64,000 bases of DNA from Pontederia crassipes. Its lineage: Eukaryota > Streptophyta > Magnoliopsida > Commelinales > Pontederiaceae. The notes under the pieces are model-generated. The model was not told where the DNA came from, ran no database searches, and worked only from the letters and a program-made list of their open reading frames with translations. Shown one piece after another: positions 10,877 to 22,870 of the stretch (within the stretch, counting starts at the first letter, position 1; each line of letters begins with the position of its first letter). The stretch spans positions 22,270,552-22,334,551 of the forward strand of contig CM060183.1 in the NCBI GenBank assembly GCA_030549335.1. Direction: 5' to 3'. The translations under genes and the position numbers were made by a program.

Positions 10877-13229
10877 AAAGTCCTCGCGTCTTTTTTGATT
10901 CTTTTTTGCATTGTACAGCTGAATTTTACAGGCACAATTCCATTCGTTTAGAAGCCTAAAAGAAGTCTGTATTCTTTCAATTTCTATTGGTTTAGTGACT
11001 GAATTAAATGGTCTCTTTTTGGGATAAAAAGGGTTTGTAATTGCATTTACATTACATTTCACTTTCTATTTAAGCGAATTATCCAAGTTTTTTAAGATGG
11101 TAATATTTTGGAAGCACAATTATTATTATTATTCTTTGGCCCATGGAGGAGATGAGAAGACCTCGTTGCGTCCCCTGTGGGACTCCAGTTGCTGATTGCT
11201 TCAAAGAGTTTGTGTACAACTCGGTCACCATTGCTTTCCTTGCTGCCCAAGTATTGTGTACAATGTCGCAGTGCCTTCTTGGTCCCTTTTCTTCTTCTTT
11301 TTTTTTTTAAATTCTCGTGGTGAATTTTGGAAGGTTGCAATGGTGAGTTTTCAAGGCATCGGACGAGATCCCTGGCGGCAAAGAATCCACCCTGTCACCT
11401 TGGAATTTAATTTTATTGAACGCAATTTTGATTTGTTCTAGTAAATAAATCCTTTTCTTATTTCGCTGGTTGGCGGGTCGTTCGTTACGCGTTGGTACTG
11501 GAATTTGTTGGCAAAGATCACCGTTCACCAACCATCAACCCCCCAAGCGAAGGTTCCAAGTGGCGACAGCTCATCAAGGGATCAACTTCGCATTGCATTG
11601 AATTAAAATAATTTCTCAAAAAAAAAAATGGAGGAGTAATAACAAGCTAAAGACACATCAGCGTCTTGAGTAAAATATGGATTATTAGTAGAGTTGCTGT
11701 GTGTGGTCGATAAAGAAAAGAATTTTTTCCCTTTTTCTCTATTTATTAATTTGATTCAGAAATATCTTTTCTTAGTGATGTGAATTTCCTAACATTTGAG
11801 AAATCGAAGTTATATAAAAGATGTTTCTTGACAAAAGATAATGAATGATTATAGACGAAGGAAAAAGATTTATTTAACGAAATATATGTAGTCAAAACAA
11901 ATAGGCGTAGGCGAAATAAGGGGGGTTGAGCTTTGTGTGGGAATCTGAGAGCGCGTGGTGGAATGGAATGGTCATCGCCGCATGTTGCGTGTACGAGGGT
12001 CTGAACTGAACTGTGAATTCTGGAAGTTATCCACCAAAAGGTTCGGCGCAATGCTCATTTAGGAAAAGCCAAAATACATGACTTCATAATTTGCACAAAG
12101 ACATAAACTTGTGCCCCTCATTTATTGCGTCAAATGGCAATTTCCTTTTTTTTGTGGCATATTATATTTTACCTTACTAAAATAATAAAAAAGGACATCA
12201 GATCGTCAAATTGGCATTTCCTCTTAAAAGATCACCCCTACGTTTTAAAACTAAAAAAAATAATCATTTTTGGATTATTAATTTGGAAGCCTAACTTTAA
12301 TTTAAAGTTTATTTTTAGAAAAGAGATTGATAATGTTTAGAAATTATTTTATAAATTGACATCAATAACATATTCTATATTGCAATACTATTAGCTACAT
12401 TGTTTTTTGGATGATTCTTTGGACCCTAATTTTAACTACGGTTTATATTTATAAAAGAGATTGATATTTTAAGATTGTAAATTGATGATAACAACATACT
12501 ATATATTTTACTACTACTATTTATCGATTATATAAACTTTTTTAAGATATAATAAGATTAGGATAAATAGTGTATTCTCTGAATAGTTTTATATACATCA
12601 TACGTATTTAAAGTATAATAATACATATTATGTTTTAATTATGTGGATTTTTATTGGGCTCCTCAGATAGTTTAATATTAAAAATTAAGATTCTAAATAG
12701 AAACCCTAACAACTTTTATGTGGGAATGAATTTTTAACTTTTTTTTGCGTGCGCCCTCGGAAAGCATCCGATATATTTTTTTCTTTTTCAGCTTTTTTTT
12801 TTCTTCTGGCAACTGCTAGCACCAAGACGCTGCGCATAGAATAAAAGTGTAGGGTTTTCACCGGTTGACCTGATGAATTCGATAACTTGATTTGGCTCGA
12901 CCTTAATTCGAGTAATAGTCAGATGGGGCGTGAATTAGAATTCTCCAATTCTAATTGATCCGATCGTTTCCGATGATTCGATATTTTATTATTATTTTAT
13001 ATTTTTTAATTTAAACATATATTTATTTTATTTTATTAAAATATTTTTAAGTATATAAATAATACTAAAACATTTAGAAAATTGATTTTATGCTTTAAAA
13101 TAAATATATAATAATATTTTTATTCAGGTCGAGTCAAATTTATTGACTCCAACTCGACCGTTAACAAATGTGAGAACATTGTAGAGTGTCACAAAAAAAA
13201 AAGTACTTAGATCAGCTTTCAATTCTAAG

Positions 13230-13301
<72 letters not shown>

Positions 13302-13690
13302 ATGCATATGACGAGTTGAACCAAGATCAGCACATACATGCAAAGAAATTTAAAAACATAAGTATAAATTCATCAACATAGTGTCAAAGATTGAGATATT
13401 GTGATTTTAAGATTCAATGGAGGCTTTGTATTTTTTTTCTTTTGATTAAATTCTCCCGAGAGTTTGTCTTAAGAATGTAAATGTAACAATAACAATAAAC
13501 ATGGATAAATTCGCTAAATACCCTCCAATTTTACGTGTTTTCTCAACTCTATCTTTCAACTTTAGTTTATAATCAAATTGTCTTCCAACTATTAACTTAT
13601 TTCACCAACTACCATTTTCATAGGGTATAGATATTTTACAAGTTATTTTGCTAATGTGGTAAGTCATTAAAAATATAAAAAATATTATTA
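10877..13690. other. 3' flank of the zinc-finger gene and AT-rich intergenic DNA
   Basis: No further gene is seen. The zinc-finger 3' UTR probably ends within the first 150-200 bp. The stretch becomes strongly AT-rich after 12 kb and includes a (TA)n tract at 13234-13296. Short open frames are AT-rich and lack domains. Confidence 0.6.
13234..13296. repeat. (TA)n microsatellite
   Basis: About 31 TA units without interruption. It produces a spurious Tyr-Ile reading frame on the minus strand. Confidence 0.95.
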
Positions 13691-13714
13691 AAATAATATA
13701 TAATAATTAAAAAA

Positions 13715-14145
13715 AGGAGGAGCAGCTGCAGCACCCCCTCCTCTCTCTCCGGTCACCGACGACCTTGCCGGCAAGGGGAGGCGCCGACGACGCCCCCTCT
13801 CCCTCTTGCTGGTGAGCAGCTCTCCACCACACACACCCCGACGAAGCAGTTTCACGACCACCCCCTCCCCCCTCGTTCGTGAACTCGCTGAGTAGCCTCC
13901 ACCCCTCCCCACGGCATTCGTGAACCCCCTTGCACCCACTCCGGCAGGCCAGCCCCCCTCCCCTGTGTTTCGCTAACCTGTCGCACCGCAACCATTCCCA
14001 TCGTTGGCTTGCTGCCGGCCGTTCATGACCCCCCCCCCCCCACCCCCACCCTCGCTCACGAACACCCCACCACCCCACGTTAGCGAACAGCCTTTGCGAC
14101 CCCCTACTTGCTCCCACCTGCTGGCGAGCACCCTCCGCTCACGAG
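13715..14145. repeat. Gene-free GC-rich island with CGTGAAC/CGAACA motifs
   Basis: An abrupt GC-rich block of about 430 bp lies in AT-rich sequence. It carries scattered copies of TTCGTGAAC, GCTCACGAAC and TTAGCGAACA, plus an almost pure C tract at about 14028-14041. Long frames exist on both strands, but they are Gly/Arg- or Pro-rich compositional artefacts. It resembles the GC-rich cores of the DNA transposons elsewhere in the window, but no terminal repeats were found. Confidence 0.4.
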
Positions 14146-15416
14146 CTAAGCTAAAAGTGAAATATCTTAAAATTTGTACTAAGATCGTTACAACATTGTG
14201 TTTGTGTAATGATGATATATTGACAATTTATCAAAATTTGAAACAACCTATTTTACTTGACATAATTTACGATACAAAGAACTGATGATAATTCAATTAT
14301 ATTTATATACAAAGATGGAGCCTAATCTAAAAATGAAATAGTGTTGAAAGTTAAATGAGATATGGAATCCTTAAAGCGACAACCTTCTAAAAGCTACAAT
14401 TTCAAACGATGGATATACAAAGAAATGTTACATTGACAATTGTTGTGCCCAACTAGTCATCCAGTTTTGTAATACTATTTCCTCCTAGAACTCATGAACT
14501 ATTCTAACTTCAATTTTTAGAGAAATAGTTCTTTATAGACTTAACACAAAAATACTTTGTTTTCTTGTCCTTAGATGCATACCATGTTAATTGATGACCA
14601 TTATGATCATGGTCTGTGACTATTATTCACAGCCATGAGTCGAGGACAATGTGCATGAGGAAACATATGTGCGTGCAATTATCAGCATTGATGCCAAATG
14701 GTTGGTGAAATCTGTCATTCAGGCTAACTAGCGTGGGATAACGTACAATTCATGGATGTTATGAGGTCCAAACCACACATTTGTGTGACCTCTTGGGTGT
14801 TGTCGATGGGAAGATTGTGGATGAATGATCGTGTGCGATATCAAAAGTCCGCAATCGCCGTCACCATCTTCTTTTCCTTGCTTCATTTGTATCTGACCTC
14901 AACAATGACTTTCAATGAAATCTATCTCCAACTTCTCTCTTCTCTTTGAGAGATTTTTCTCGAAGCCCATCCGCATTCCTGAGCAATGTCCATAAGCATC
15001 CATGACGATCTCTAACGGCAATTGGTGAACCAACAACAAATTCTGACGAACTTCTATAATATCTCTGGCAGTCTTTTCCTGTTACGTGAGAACCTGAAGT
15101 GAAGTCACCAGAACCTTTCTACTTCTCTAGTAAATGTTCGTTAACCATCAATTTTGGTAGTAAGGAACTCCCGTTGATGAACTGCTCCTCCCTTGATCTA
15201 ACCAATCCGCTATCAACATCCACGACTCCCCGCTGTGGATGACTCAAAATTGATATCGCCGAAATGTTTCACACCAACAATGAATCTTCTTCGACCATCG
15301 ATTACAGCTTTAACAAACCGCTGTTAGTGTTCGCTTCCTCCCGTGATCACCTATTTCGGTGGATTGTTCACACATGTCTTCCCTAAAAGGAAATGAATTG
15401 TAGCAAGTTACTTAAA
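14146..15416. other. Intergenic, no recognisable feature
   Basis: Moderately AT-rich unique-looking sequence. The longest plus-strand frame (65 codons near 14752) has no recognisable domain or codon bias. Nothing else is supported. Confidence 0.5.
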
Positions 15417-15552
15417 GGGTACCATTATTGTCGCTCCAAAATACACTATTATCACTCTATTTTTTTCACAAGGATAAAAAATGTCTAATAGTTTCAACAC
15501 TCATATGATGGAATGATAATAATGTGTTTTGAAGTGACAATAATAGTGCCCC
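15417..15552. mobile_element. 136-bp MITE with ~38-bp inverted ends and 7-bp target duplication
   Basis: The left end (GGGTACCATTATTGTCGC...) and the reverse complement of the right end (GGGGCACTATTATTGTCAC...) match over about 38 bases with several mismatches, so most of the element folds back on itself. The direct repeat ACTTAAA flanks it at 15410-15416 and 15553-15559. The 7-bp repeat (8 bp with one mismatch) fits a hAT-type insertion, but the superfamily is uncertain. Confidence 0.65.
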
Positions 15553-16299
15553 ACTTAAATTGTTAGATCTTTTTCTTGATTGCATGTGATCCCATTAGAT
15601 CACAACAAATAATTTGCCATTCATTTGTTTTGTACTTAATCCGAATGCTAGATCCATCTGTTAATATGTGTCATCTGTTGCATGCATGATTAGGTTAGTT
15701 TTCTTATTTTAAATATAGTTGTTTGATACAATATGTTATATTTGTTTTAAAATTTTGACAACTGATTTGCATGCTTTAAATCCCTATTGTTATTATGAAC
15801 TTTATAATACTAGTTTTAAACCTAAAAGGGCTCTTACCAATATAATTTTGTTGCCATTGATAATTGGCCCTTATGACCTTTTACTTTATTTTATTTTTCT
15901 TGGAATTTTACTATTTATTGGAAAATAGTTCACGCACATTATTTCTCATTTATATGCATGATCTTTTAGGTACTATTTTTAAATAATTTATATACATATT
16001 ATTGTAAAAGAATGAATTTGTTCAAATTTTAAAATTTTTTTTAAAATTGATAATTTATCTTATTAACATCTATAAATCTTGTAAATTAAGTGTGCACACA
16101 CATATATGCATATCTTTATAACACTATTATGTAAATATATTAATTATCAATTAAATTACACATATAATCATATAATATATATTTAATATATAATAAAACA
16201 TAAATATAAATATTTTAATATTAAACATATAATATTGGGTCGAAGCACGATCCATGTTTTTATAACTCGAACTCGATCCCGACACTGTACCAGCTAGGT

Positions 16300-16368
16300 C
16301 TAAAAGAAATTGAGCTGGTGCGGGTCGGGTGATTGGTTTGTCCTAGCCCATGCTCACCCACCCCTAGT
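16300..16368. mobile_element. Possible right end of a hAT-like element
   Basis: Read on the minus strand, the sequence starts TAGGGGTGGGTGAGCATGGG and continues into GACCCGCACC, resembling hAT-type ends of plants (TAGGGGTG followed by GACCCG-rich sequence). No matching left end or target duplication was located, so this is a fragment at best. Confidence 0.35.
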
Positions 16369-16379
16369 AAATTGAATAG

Positions 16380-17415
16380 ATGTTGTCACACAACAAAATG
16401 ATGTGGCTGAAAGTAAAAATAGATTTCTTGCAAATACAGTAAAGTATAAGTTGCCATACTCAATAACTCTCAAATAGTTTTAGAGGCGAGGTACCAGTAA
16501 CTATTAATTACATATAAAAGAAAATTTTCATCAAATTCATCGAATTTATGCCATATGAAATGTGAAAATGACAAGAAGCTTGAGATGAACTATCTTCAAA
16601 AGTGGAGACCTAAAGCATTCAGCTTGGATAACTTGGACTCCAAAATGACAATATGCAAATTCATAGGATGTAGTGAAAAATTCAAAGGATATAAATTCTT
16701 CCAGAGTGACAAAGGTCATTTTTAGAGTCAAGATGTAGTTTTCCTTATGAAAGGAGAGGAAGTATTGTATGGAGAGGAGGACAATGAGCCTATGAATATT
16801 CTTAGGAATAATGAAAAAGATTTGGGACAAGACACATTAGACACTCGTCCAAGAGTGAAAGATGAATCTATACATGATAATGTACTTTTGAAGGAAGTGG
16901 AGGAACGTCTACTCTTCATAAATATAGTCAGCAACAAGAGGCCCTTGAATGGACCCATGCATTTGGATGATTATATTCTATACTAGCGCGAAGTGCCAAG
17001 CTACTTCTTTGAATGTTGGCATAAAGCATTGCAGAGATAATTTTTTATGAAGAAACAATTCCCTTTTAAAGGACGATCACCAAGAGAACGAATTGGACTC
17101 AAGATTGAGTTAAAGTATGGACATTATGTGATTTGCTAGAAGGTAGATAATCCATGGTGTGCAGGTAGGTTTTAAAAAAATATTGAGTTGATGGTACTAT
17201 TGAAGATTACAAACCATGACTTCTTGCAAAGGGTTATACTTAACAAGATGGAATGGACTTTTAGAAGACCTATTATCCAATTATTAAGTTTGTATCTATA
17301 AGAATCATCTTAGAGATACTTTCATATATGAATCTTAAATTATTCCAAATGAATGTTAAAATTGTCTTTCTCAATATGGATCTGAGTGAATACATGCATA
17401 TGCAACAGTCTAATA
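16380..17415 (+). mobile_element. Ty1/copia pol fossil (integrase C-terminus to reverse transcriptase)
   Basis: A broken, old retrotransposon fragment. Recognisable in order are an integrase-core piece (QQNDVAESKNRFL, near 16400), the copia integrase tail (CKFIGC, KGYKFF, near 16620-16700) and the beginning of the reverse transcriptase (IRIILEILSYMNLKLFQM, near 17300-17355). The order and spacing match Ty1/copia pol. LTRs, gag, protease and RNase H were not found nearby. The reading is disrupted by many breaks, so it is inactive and probably old. A Tourist-like MITE lies 20 bp beyond its right edge. Confidence 0.8.
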
Positions 17416-17435
17416 ATTTTCAGGTGGAAGATTAA

Positions 17436-17677
17436 CACTATGTTTGAATTGAGGTGAATTGAGTGTAAAGAGGAGGAGGGGAGGGGGAAAAATTTTCCTT
17501 TGTATGGATAAAATTTTAAAGGAGGGGATCTTCATTTTTTCCCCCTCAATTTTCTCTTTTTGTGTTATTTTGTTTCAACTCCAAAATGGGATAAAAAAAT
17601 TTTCTTCCATTCCCTCCCTTTTTCTTCCTCCTCATTTTCTTCCCTTCTCTTTAATGAGTGTTCATTCAAACATAGTG
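17436..17677. mobile_element. Tourist-like (PIF/Harbinger) MITE, 242 bp
   Basis: The left end CACTATGTTTGAATTGAG and the reverse complement of the right end CACTATGTTTGAATGAAC share 14 identical terminal bases. TAA flanks it on both sides (17433-17435 and 17678-17680), the 3-bp target duplication typical of PIF/Harbinger elements. The interior is purine-rich on the left and pyrimidine-rich on the right, so much of it can fold back. It has no coding capacity. Confidence 0.85.
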
Positions 17678-17680
17678 TAA

Positions 17681-18985
17681 GAGAATAACATGTATAAATT
17701 AAAAAAAAGTTACTATATAACTTAAAAAATGATCACATAAATGATATTTAAGTTTCATATAATGGTTATCCAATTTAATTTTGAATAAATTGAATCATTA
17801 TATGTATATCAAGAAAATAATGATGCCTTCGTAATAATATTATTATATATAGATAGCATTTAGCTCGTAAAAAATAATGTCACAGTGTTAAACGAAGTAA
17901 GAGAAAAATTAAGAAAATTTAGATATATCTCTTTCAAATACATATATAATATTTGACACTCTTAAATTAAACTAAAATTTATCAAATTAAATATTTTAAA
18001 TTTATTATTTGACAAGTAAGTAATATTTAATTTTTTTAATATTATTTTGTCCTCTTTTTAAATTTTTTCTGGGTTTGTCCCCTGCTTCTGAACCACTAAT
18101 GGATAGTCGTACTCAATTTGTTGAGGTCTGAGTCCATATTTTTAGTGAAGTGGCTCAGGGTCTTATTGAGACCCACTTCTCACCGGAGCGTCCTCCAATT
18201 GCTACATTCTCACTAAAGTAATTTGCTTAGCTTGAGCCTGGTAAGGTATGCTCCATCTGCTTGGGGGATGGAAAAGTCTTCAAAGTTGTAAAAGAGCATT
18301 TTGCTTATCATATTGCACTTTATCCACGTCATATTCCCTATTTGACGCCAATTATTATTTAAAAAGATGTTTTTTTTCCAGTGTGGATGGACCCACTTAC
18401 TAATTACTGTATTAGTTTACTAACAATTAGATCAGATTAGTTAATTAATCAATTTATTACACAATGTTAAACATAATTTAAAAATATTTATCAGATATTT
18501 CAATCGTTATATTTTTGTTCGTTATTTGAAACATTGCAGCACTACACTATAATGATATGGATGCACGACATCTTCTTCAATCAGTTAAACAAATTTAGTT
18601 TGTTTTCTTAATTAATTTTCCACTTAGGCTCTCCTGGGTATTGCTAGGATATTGACAAATAAGGGTGTGATAAACTTAGTGATATAATAGTTTGATAAAT
18701 ATAATATGACATAACTCGACATAAAATAATTAATTATTCAATTCTAAGAGTATACAAATTTAAAAGTAACCTTTTATTATAATATAACAATTAATCTACT
18801 TCTTCTTTTACTTATCATGAAAATTAGATATTCATAGAAATTTGAATTCCATCAATGTATCGGCGTCCTTTTTGCAGTGCACGATCGTCTTCGTTCGGTG
18901 TCCTACGGAGAGAGATCGAGAAAGAAAAGGAGAAAGAAAATGGAGAAAAAGGAGGAAGGATCTACGTCAAATCTCACGCACTATT
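17681..18985. other. AT-rich intergenic DNA, nothing recognised
   Basis: No open frame with coding character. A moderately GC-rich patch at 18070-18290 has no recognisable domain or terminal repeats. Confidence 0.5.
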
Positions 18986-18993
18986 ATGTGAGC

Positions 18994-19541
18994 TGAGGTT
19001 GGAAATAAGTCGAGTCGTTCGTGAGTAACTTGTGGCTCGGCCTATTTTTGGCCTAGCTCGACTCGACCTATTATTAAAATAAGTCAAGCTGAAATATTAA
19101 ATAAAGTCTATTTTCTTTAAGAAGCTTAGCTTCTTAATAATTGGTCTAACCCTATATCTTATCATGTCAAAATTTATTAATATATTATATTATAATTTTA
19201 ATTCTTCATCTTTTAAATCTTTAATTTTAAGTTCAATATTACTATTTTTATTATATGTTTAGAAAAAATATATTAATGATGTCTCTTTTATTTATTTCGT
19301 ATCTATTATTTCTTTAATAAATAAGATTTATTATATTTAATCTAATATATCATCTAAAAAATATTTAACTTAACAGACTAATAAGCTAGGCCAGACATTA
19401 AAAGTTAATCAAACAAGTCAGACTAAGTTTATATTCATGATTTGTCACAGACTACAGGCTAAATTTAAATACTTTTATTTTGTAACAAGCTTGACATATT
19501 TAAGTGGAAGTCTAGTTCGGCCTAACTCTTGTCCAGTCCTA
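18994..19541. mobile_element. Probable hAT-type non-autonomous element, 548 bp, 8-bp target duplication
   Basis: ATGTGAGC occurs as a perfect 8-bp direct repeat at 18986-18993 and 19542-19549. Between them the ends are imperfect inverted repeats (TGAGGTTGGAAATAAGTCGAG on the left; TAGGACTGGACAAGAGTTAGG as the complement of the right), about 12 of 21 positions identical. Both ends continue into GGCCTA/CGA-rich subterminal sequence, as in plant hAT MITEs. No coding region. Confidence 0.65.
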
Positions 19542-19593
19542 ATGTGAGCCATCCCATCTAATTTGCCCGAGGAAGACACTGCTTCACTTTTTC

Positions 19594-19601
<8 letters not shown>

Positions 19602-19628
<27 letters not shown>
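19602..19628. repeat. (TA)n microsatellite
   Basis: About 13 TA units, 50 bp beyond the hAT-type element. Confidence 0.9.
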
Positions 19629-19630
<2 letters not shown>

Positions 19631-20235
19631 AATTAAGTAGAAAAAATAATCCCACAACCAATAAGTTTTACAAAATAAATTTGAGATCCATATAGATGTA
19701 TGCTTATTTATAATAAAATTTCCATGCATGATATACAAGCATAATTAAAATATTGGTTCTTATATTAGCTTTCTTCTCCATCTTGCAACATATAAAATGC
19801 TTTTAAATTAACTCAACACGCGTATAAACAAAATTTTAAAAATGACAAAAATATTAAAAAAAATAAGTTAAGAAAGAAATAATATAGTTTCATATGACTA
19901 TTATTTGAAAATTCCTAACCGTTTAAAAAATAATTTGAAAAGCCTATTAATATTTGTTTTATTTCAAATGCTAATTTATTTCATTTACCAGATAATAAAA
20001 CTAACGTTTTGTCTGCTCGTTGCACCGGCCAAATACAATCTTAAACGTACATAGCACGTTAGCATATTAGATCATCTATAAAATTAATAAACAGTATTGT
20101 GTACATGACATTTGAAAAATGGTAACTTTAGTCAATCAGCACGTTCACACACTCGATGCAAGTGTGACGTGTTGACATTTTGTCAATTGACATGTTTTTA
20201 TTTTTATTTAAAAAAATTGACATGTTTTTATGATA

Positions 20236-20974
20236 TGTTTTTTTGACCGTGTTTGGAAAGAAAATTTTTTGTTCCCGTTGATTTTCGAGAATTAGTCGAT
20301 TTGATAGAAAAATTTAGATTGGATGTTTGGATGAAAAATGTAATGATGAGAATTTGAAAAATTGATTTGATGAATAAATTTTAGTAGGTGTTTGGATGAA
20401 AAATAAGAACTAAGAATATAACGTATTATTTTATAAAATATAAAAGTATAGTAAATTAAAATATTATATTTTTATTTAGTTAAAATAATAATTTACAAAA
20501 ATATTTATATCAATATTATAATTTATAATTTACAAAAAAATATTTATATTTATATTATAATTTATGAATAATAATAATATTATAATCTATTATTTTCATA
20601 TATTATTAATATTACAATCTACGAAAAATATTATATTAAGTTAACAAATTTATTTTATAAGCAAAATGATAATATATTAAAACTAAAATGTTATAATTGA
20701 TTATTATTTAAGTGAATATAAAAATAGTTTACTTAATAATATTAATATTAAATATTAAATATTAATTAGAAATATTTTGGTAATTAAAATAGAATAAAAA
20801 ATCGAAAACAAAAAAGAAAAAAAAGAGATGCTAACAAACAGCAAAAAAAAAATATTCTCGCCCAACGAGAACTTTTTGTTCTCTGAAATGGAAAACAATG
20901 GTCACGTGAGTTCTCGTCACGTTGATCGTTTGGCAGAACATTTGAATGTTCTGCCATGTTCTCCGAGCCAAACG
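20236..20974. mobile_element. Weak MITE candidate with GYGTTTGG ends
   Basis: The left end GACCGTGTTTGG and the reverse complement of the right end (GGTCGCGTTTGG, near 20974) agree at 9 of 12 bases. The interior is mostly A/T. Near the right end lies a perfect 11-bp hairpin (GGCAGAACATT...AATGTTCTGCC). No target duplication could be matched, so the boundaries are uncertain. Confidence 0.35.
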
Positions 20975-21734
20975 CGACCTATCAATATCTCATTATAATA
21001 CCAAACCATTTTGAGAACAAAATGATTCCATACTCTAAACAATTATTTCTGAGGTAAATAAATATTCATTTCATCAACGAAGAAGAAACATATATAAATA
21101 AGAAAGAAAAAAACAAAATAAAACGAATGGACTTGGTCCTTGAATGATCAATGAGAATAGTTTCAGGCAAAGTGTCTATGTACACACGGATACACAATAG
21201 TTTTCGGGAAATATCGAGCGTAAAAAAAAACTCATTAATAGAGGCATACCGAGCAAAAATATAATACATCTTCCAATTAAATATATACGGATAAAATGAA
21301 TATGTTGAGCTCCCGCTCCGCTCCGTGTGAAGCAACATCTAAACTATCAAATTAGATCAGACGACTCAGAGTAGTTGATCAGATCTAATTCGATGCAGTC
21401 TAAATCTAATCCAATGACAAAGGATCATCTCACGAGATGATTTCTCTCTCCCTCCCCCTCTCTCTCTCTTTGAATGCCAACCATCCCCCCCTCTCTCTCT
21501 CTCTCAACCCTCCATCTCATCCTTCATCACCAACCACTCCCTCTCCCCCTCTCTCTATCTAGAATCATGCCGATCTCGATCCAAAATCGCGCCATGGACG
21601 GACCTACATAGAGTTTAGGGGGAGCTGGCCCCTTTAACTTTTTAAAATTTAACTAGTTATATATGATTATAGGTAAATTTTAATATTAAAAATCGATTTG
21701 GCCCTCCCTTAATATAATGTAGTGTGCTGCTTCA

Positions 21735-21975
21735 ACATGAATTATCTACTGGTGTAGTGGTTGAGTCCTTTTTGGGTAGTAGAGAGGTCCTCGGTTTGAA
21801 ACTTGCCCCCCTCCCCCCCTTGTTTTTGCCTCTGGGTTGCCAATCGTCAACCGTTGTGCATCACCTGTCCCTTGCCCTCGATCGTCAGCCCTCTCTCTCC
21901 CTCGCGCGTGATCGAGTTGCAGCGCCATCGACCTCGTCTCACCTAGCAGAGAGAGGGACAACTAAAATCTCATGA
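21735..21975 (+). mobile_element. tRNA-derived SINE candidate
   Basis: The sequence GGTGTAGTGGTTGAGTCC (from 21751) resembles an RNA polymerase III A box, and GGTTTGAAAC (from 21793) a degenerate B box. Their ~40-bp spacing is right for a tRNA-type promoter, and the pair resembles the head of plant SINEs. A GC-rich body follows to about 21970. The 3' tail and target duplication are not clear, and the tRNA cloverleaf is too degenerate for a real tRNA gene. Confidence 0.5.
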
Positions 21976-22380
21976 GATACGTCAAAATATTGTGTGTGAT
22001 ATGAACCATTTGCTTCACATTGCTGAAATTTCCCTTCTATTGCCGAATCAATTCATACATTTTTAAGGCGAAAAGAGACTTCATATTTCATTAGTGTAGT
22101 GTAATTTTTTTCTTTTCTTATGTTGCAGACCAATTTTTAATTGTCAGTTTCATGTATTAAACTCGCGTGCCTCCTCAACTTTTAACTGGAAATAGATGGC
22201 ATTGTAACTGGGACCAGCCCAGCATTTCACTGAAGTGCCTTCAAGGGCCCAGGTAGAGAAACAGAGCTATATGAAATTAATTTCTGATGTATTTTTCCAA
22301 CAACATCAGCAGTTAATAGAAGGGAAATTTACCCTTAAAAAATACTATGATAATTGCGTGTGTATTTATACATATATATA

Positions 22381-22870
22381 TATTATTTTCATAAATCACC
22401 CATAAATTATCGTAATTTTCCGTATATAATATCAAACTATGAATTTATTTTTTTGTATTCCTAATTATCACGATTTTTTCACTTTAATACTTCCGTCCGT
22501 TTCTGTTACGTTTTTTGTTACTTTTAATTTTTTTCTCATTATGAAAGACTAAATAATAAATATAAAAAAGAAAAAAATCGGGGGAGAGTAATTTAGACTT
22601 TTTTCATAAATGACAAATTTTTTTATTTACCACTTTAATTCTTCCAATGACTTTTTATATTTTATATTTGTCATATCATATTTTTTTAGAGGGAATAATT
22701 TAGTCTTTTTATAATTGAAAAGTAAAAGTAAAGAAAAAATGTAATAGAAGTATATGGAAGGATTAAAGTGAAAAAATCATGATAATTTAGAGATATAAAA
22801 AAAGTAAGTTCTTAGTTTTAAGTTAGATATAAAAATCGTAATAGTTTATGAGAGATTTATAAAAATAATT
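22381..22870. mobile_element. ~490-bp foldback element (near-complete hairpin)
   Basis: The left arm (from ATTATTTTCATAAATCACCC at 22382) matches the reverse complement of the right arm (ending at about 22870). Blocks agree in order along both arms: CATAAATTATCGTAATTTT, GATTTTTTCACTTTAAT and AAAGACTAAAT. Arms are about 185 bp each around a ~120-bp loop. Such foldback MITEs carry no genes but give long double-stranded RNA if transcribed. The target duplication cannot be settled because the flanks are TA-rich. Confidence 0.75.

Larger units (their letters stand above)
19629..22375. other. AT-rich intergenic DNA with transposon-like relics
   Basis: No gene is recognised. It contains a weak MITE candidate (20236-20974), CT-rich tracts at 21440-21560 and a tRNA-type SINE candidate (21735-21975), each listed separately. 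A 90-codon minus-strand frame at 21066-21338 lacks any recognisable domain. Confidence 0.5.

Noticed and set aside
9839-11062. Minus-strand frames of 103 and 247 codons over the zinc-finger gene
   Set aside because: They are antisense shadows of the GC-rich C2H2 coding sequence.
21751-21803. Real tRNA gene
   Set aside because: Although A- and B-box-like sequences are present, the arms do not pair as a cloverleaf and no anticodon loop fits; a SINE is likelier.
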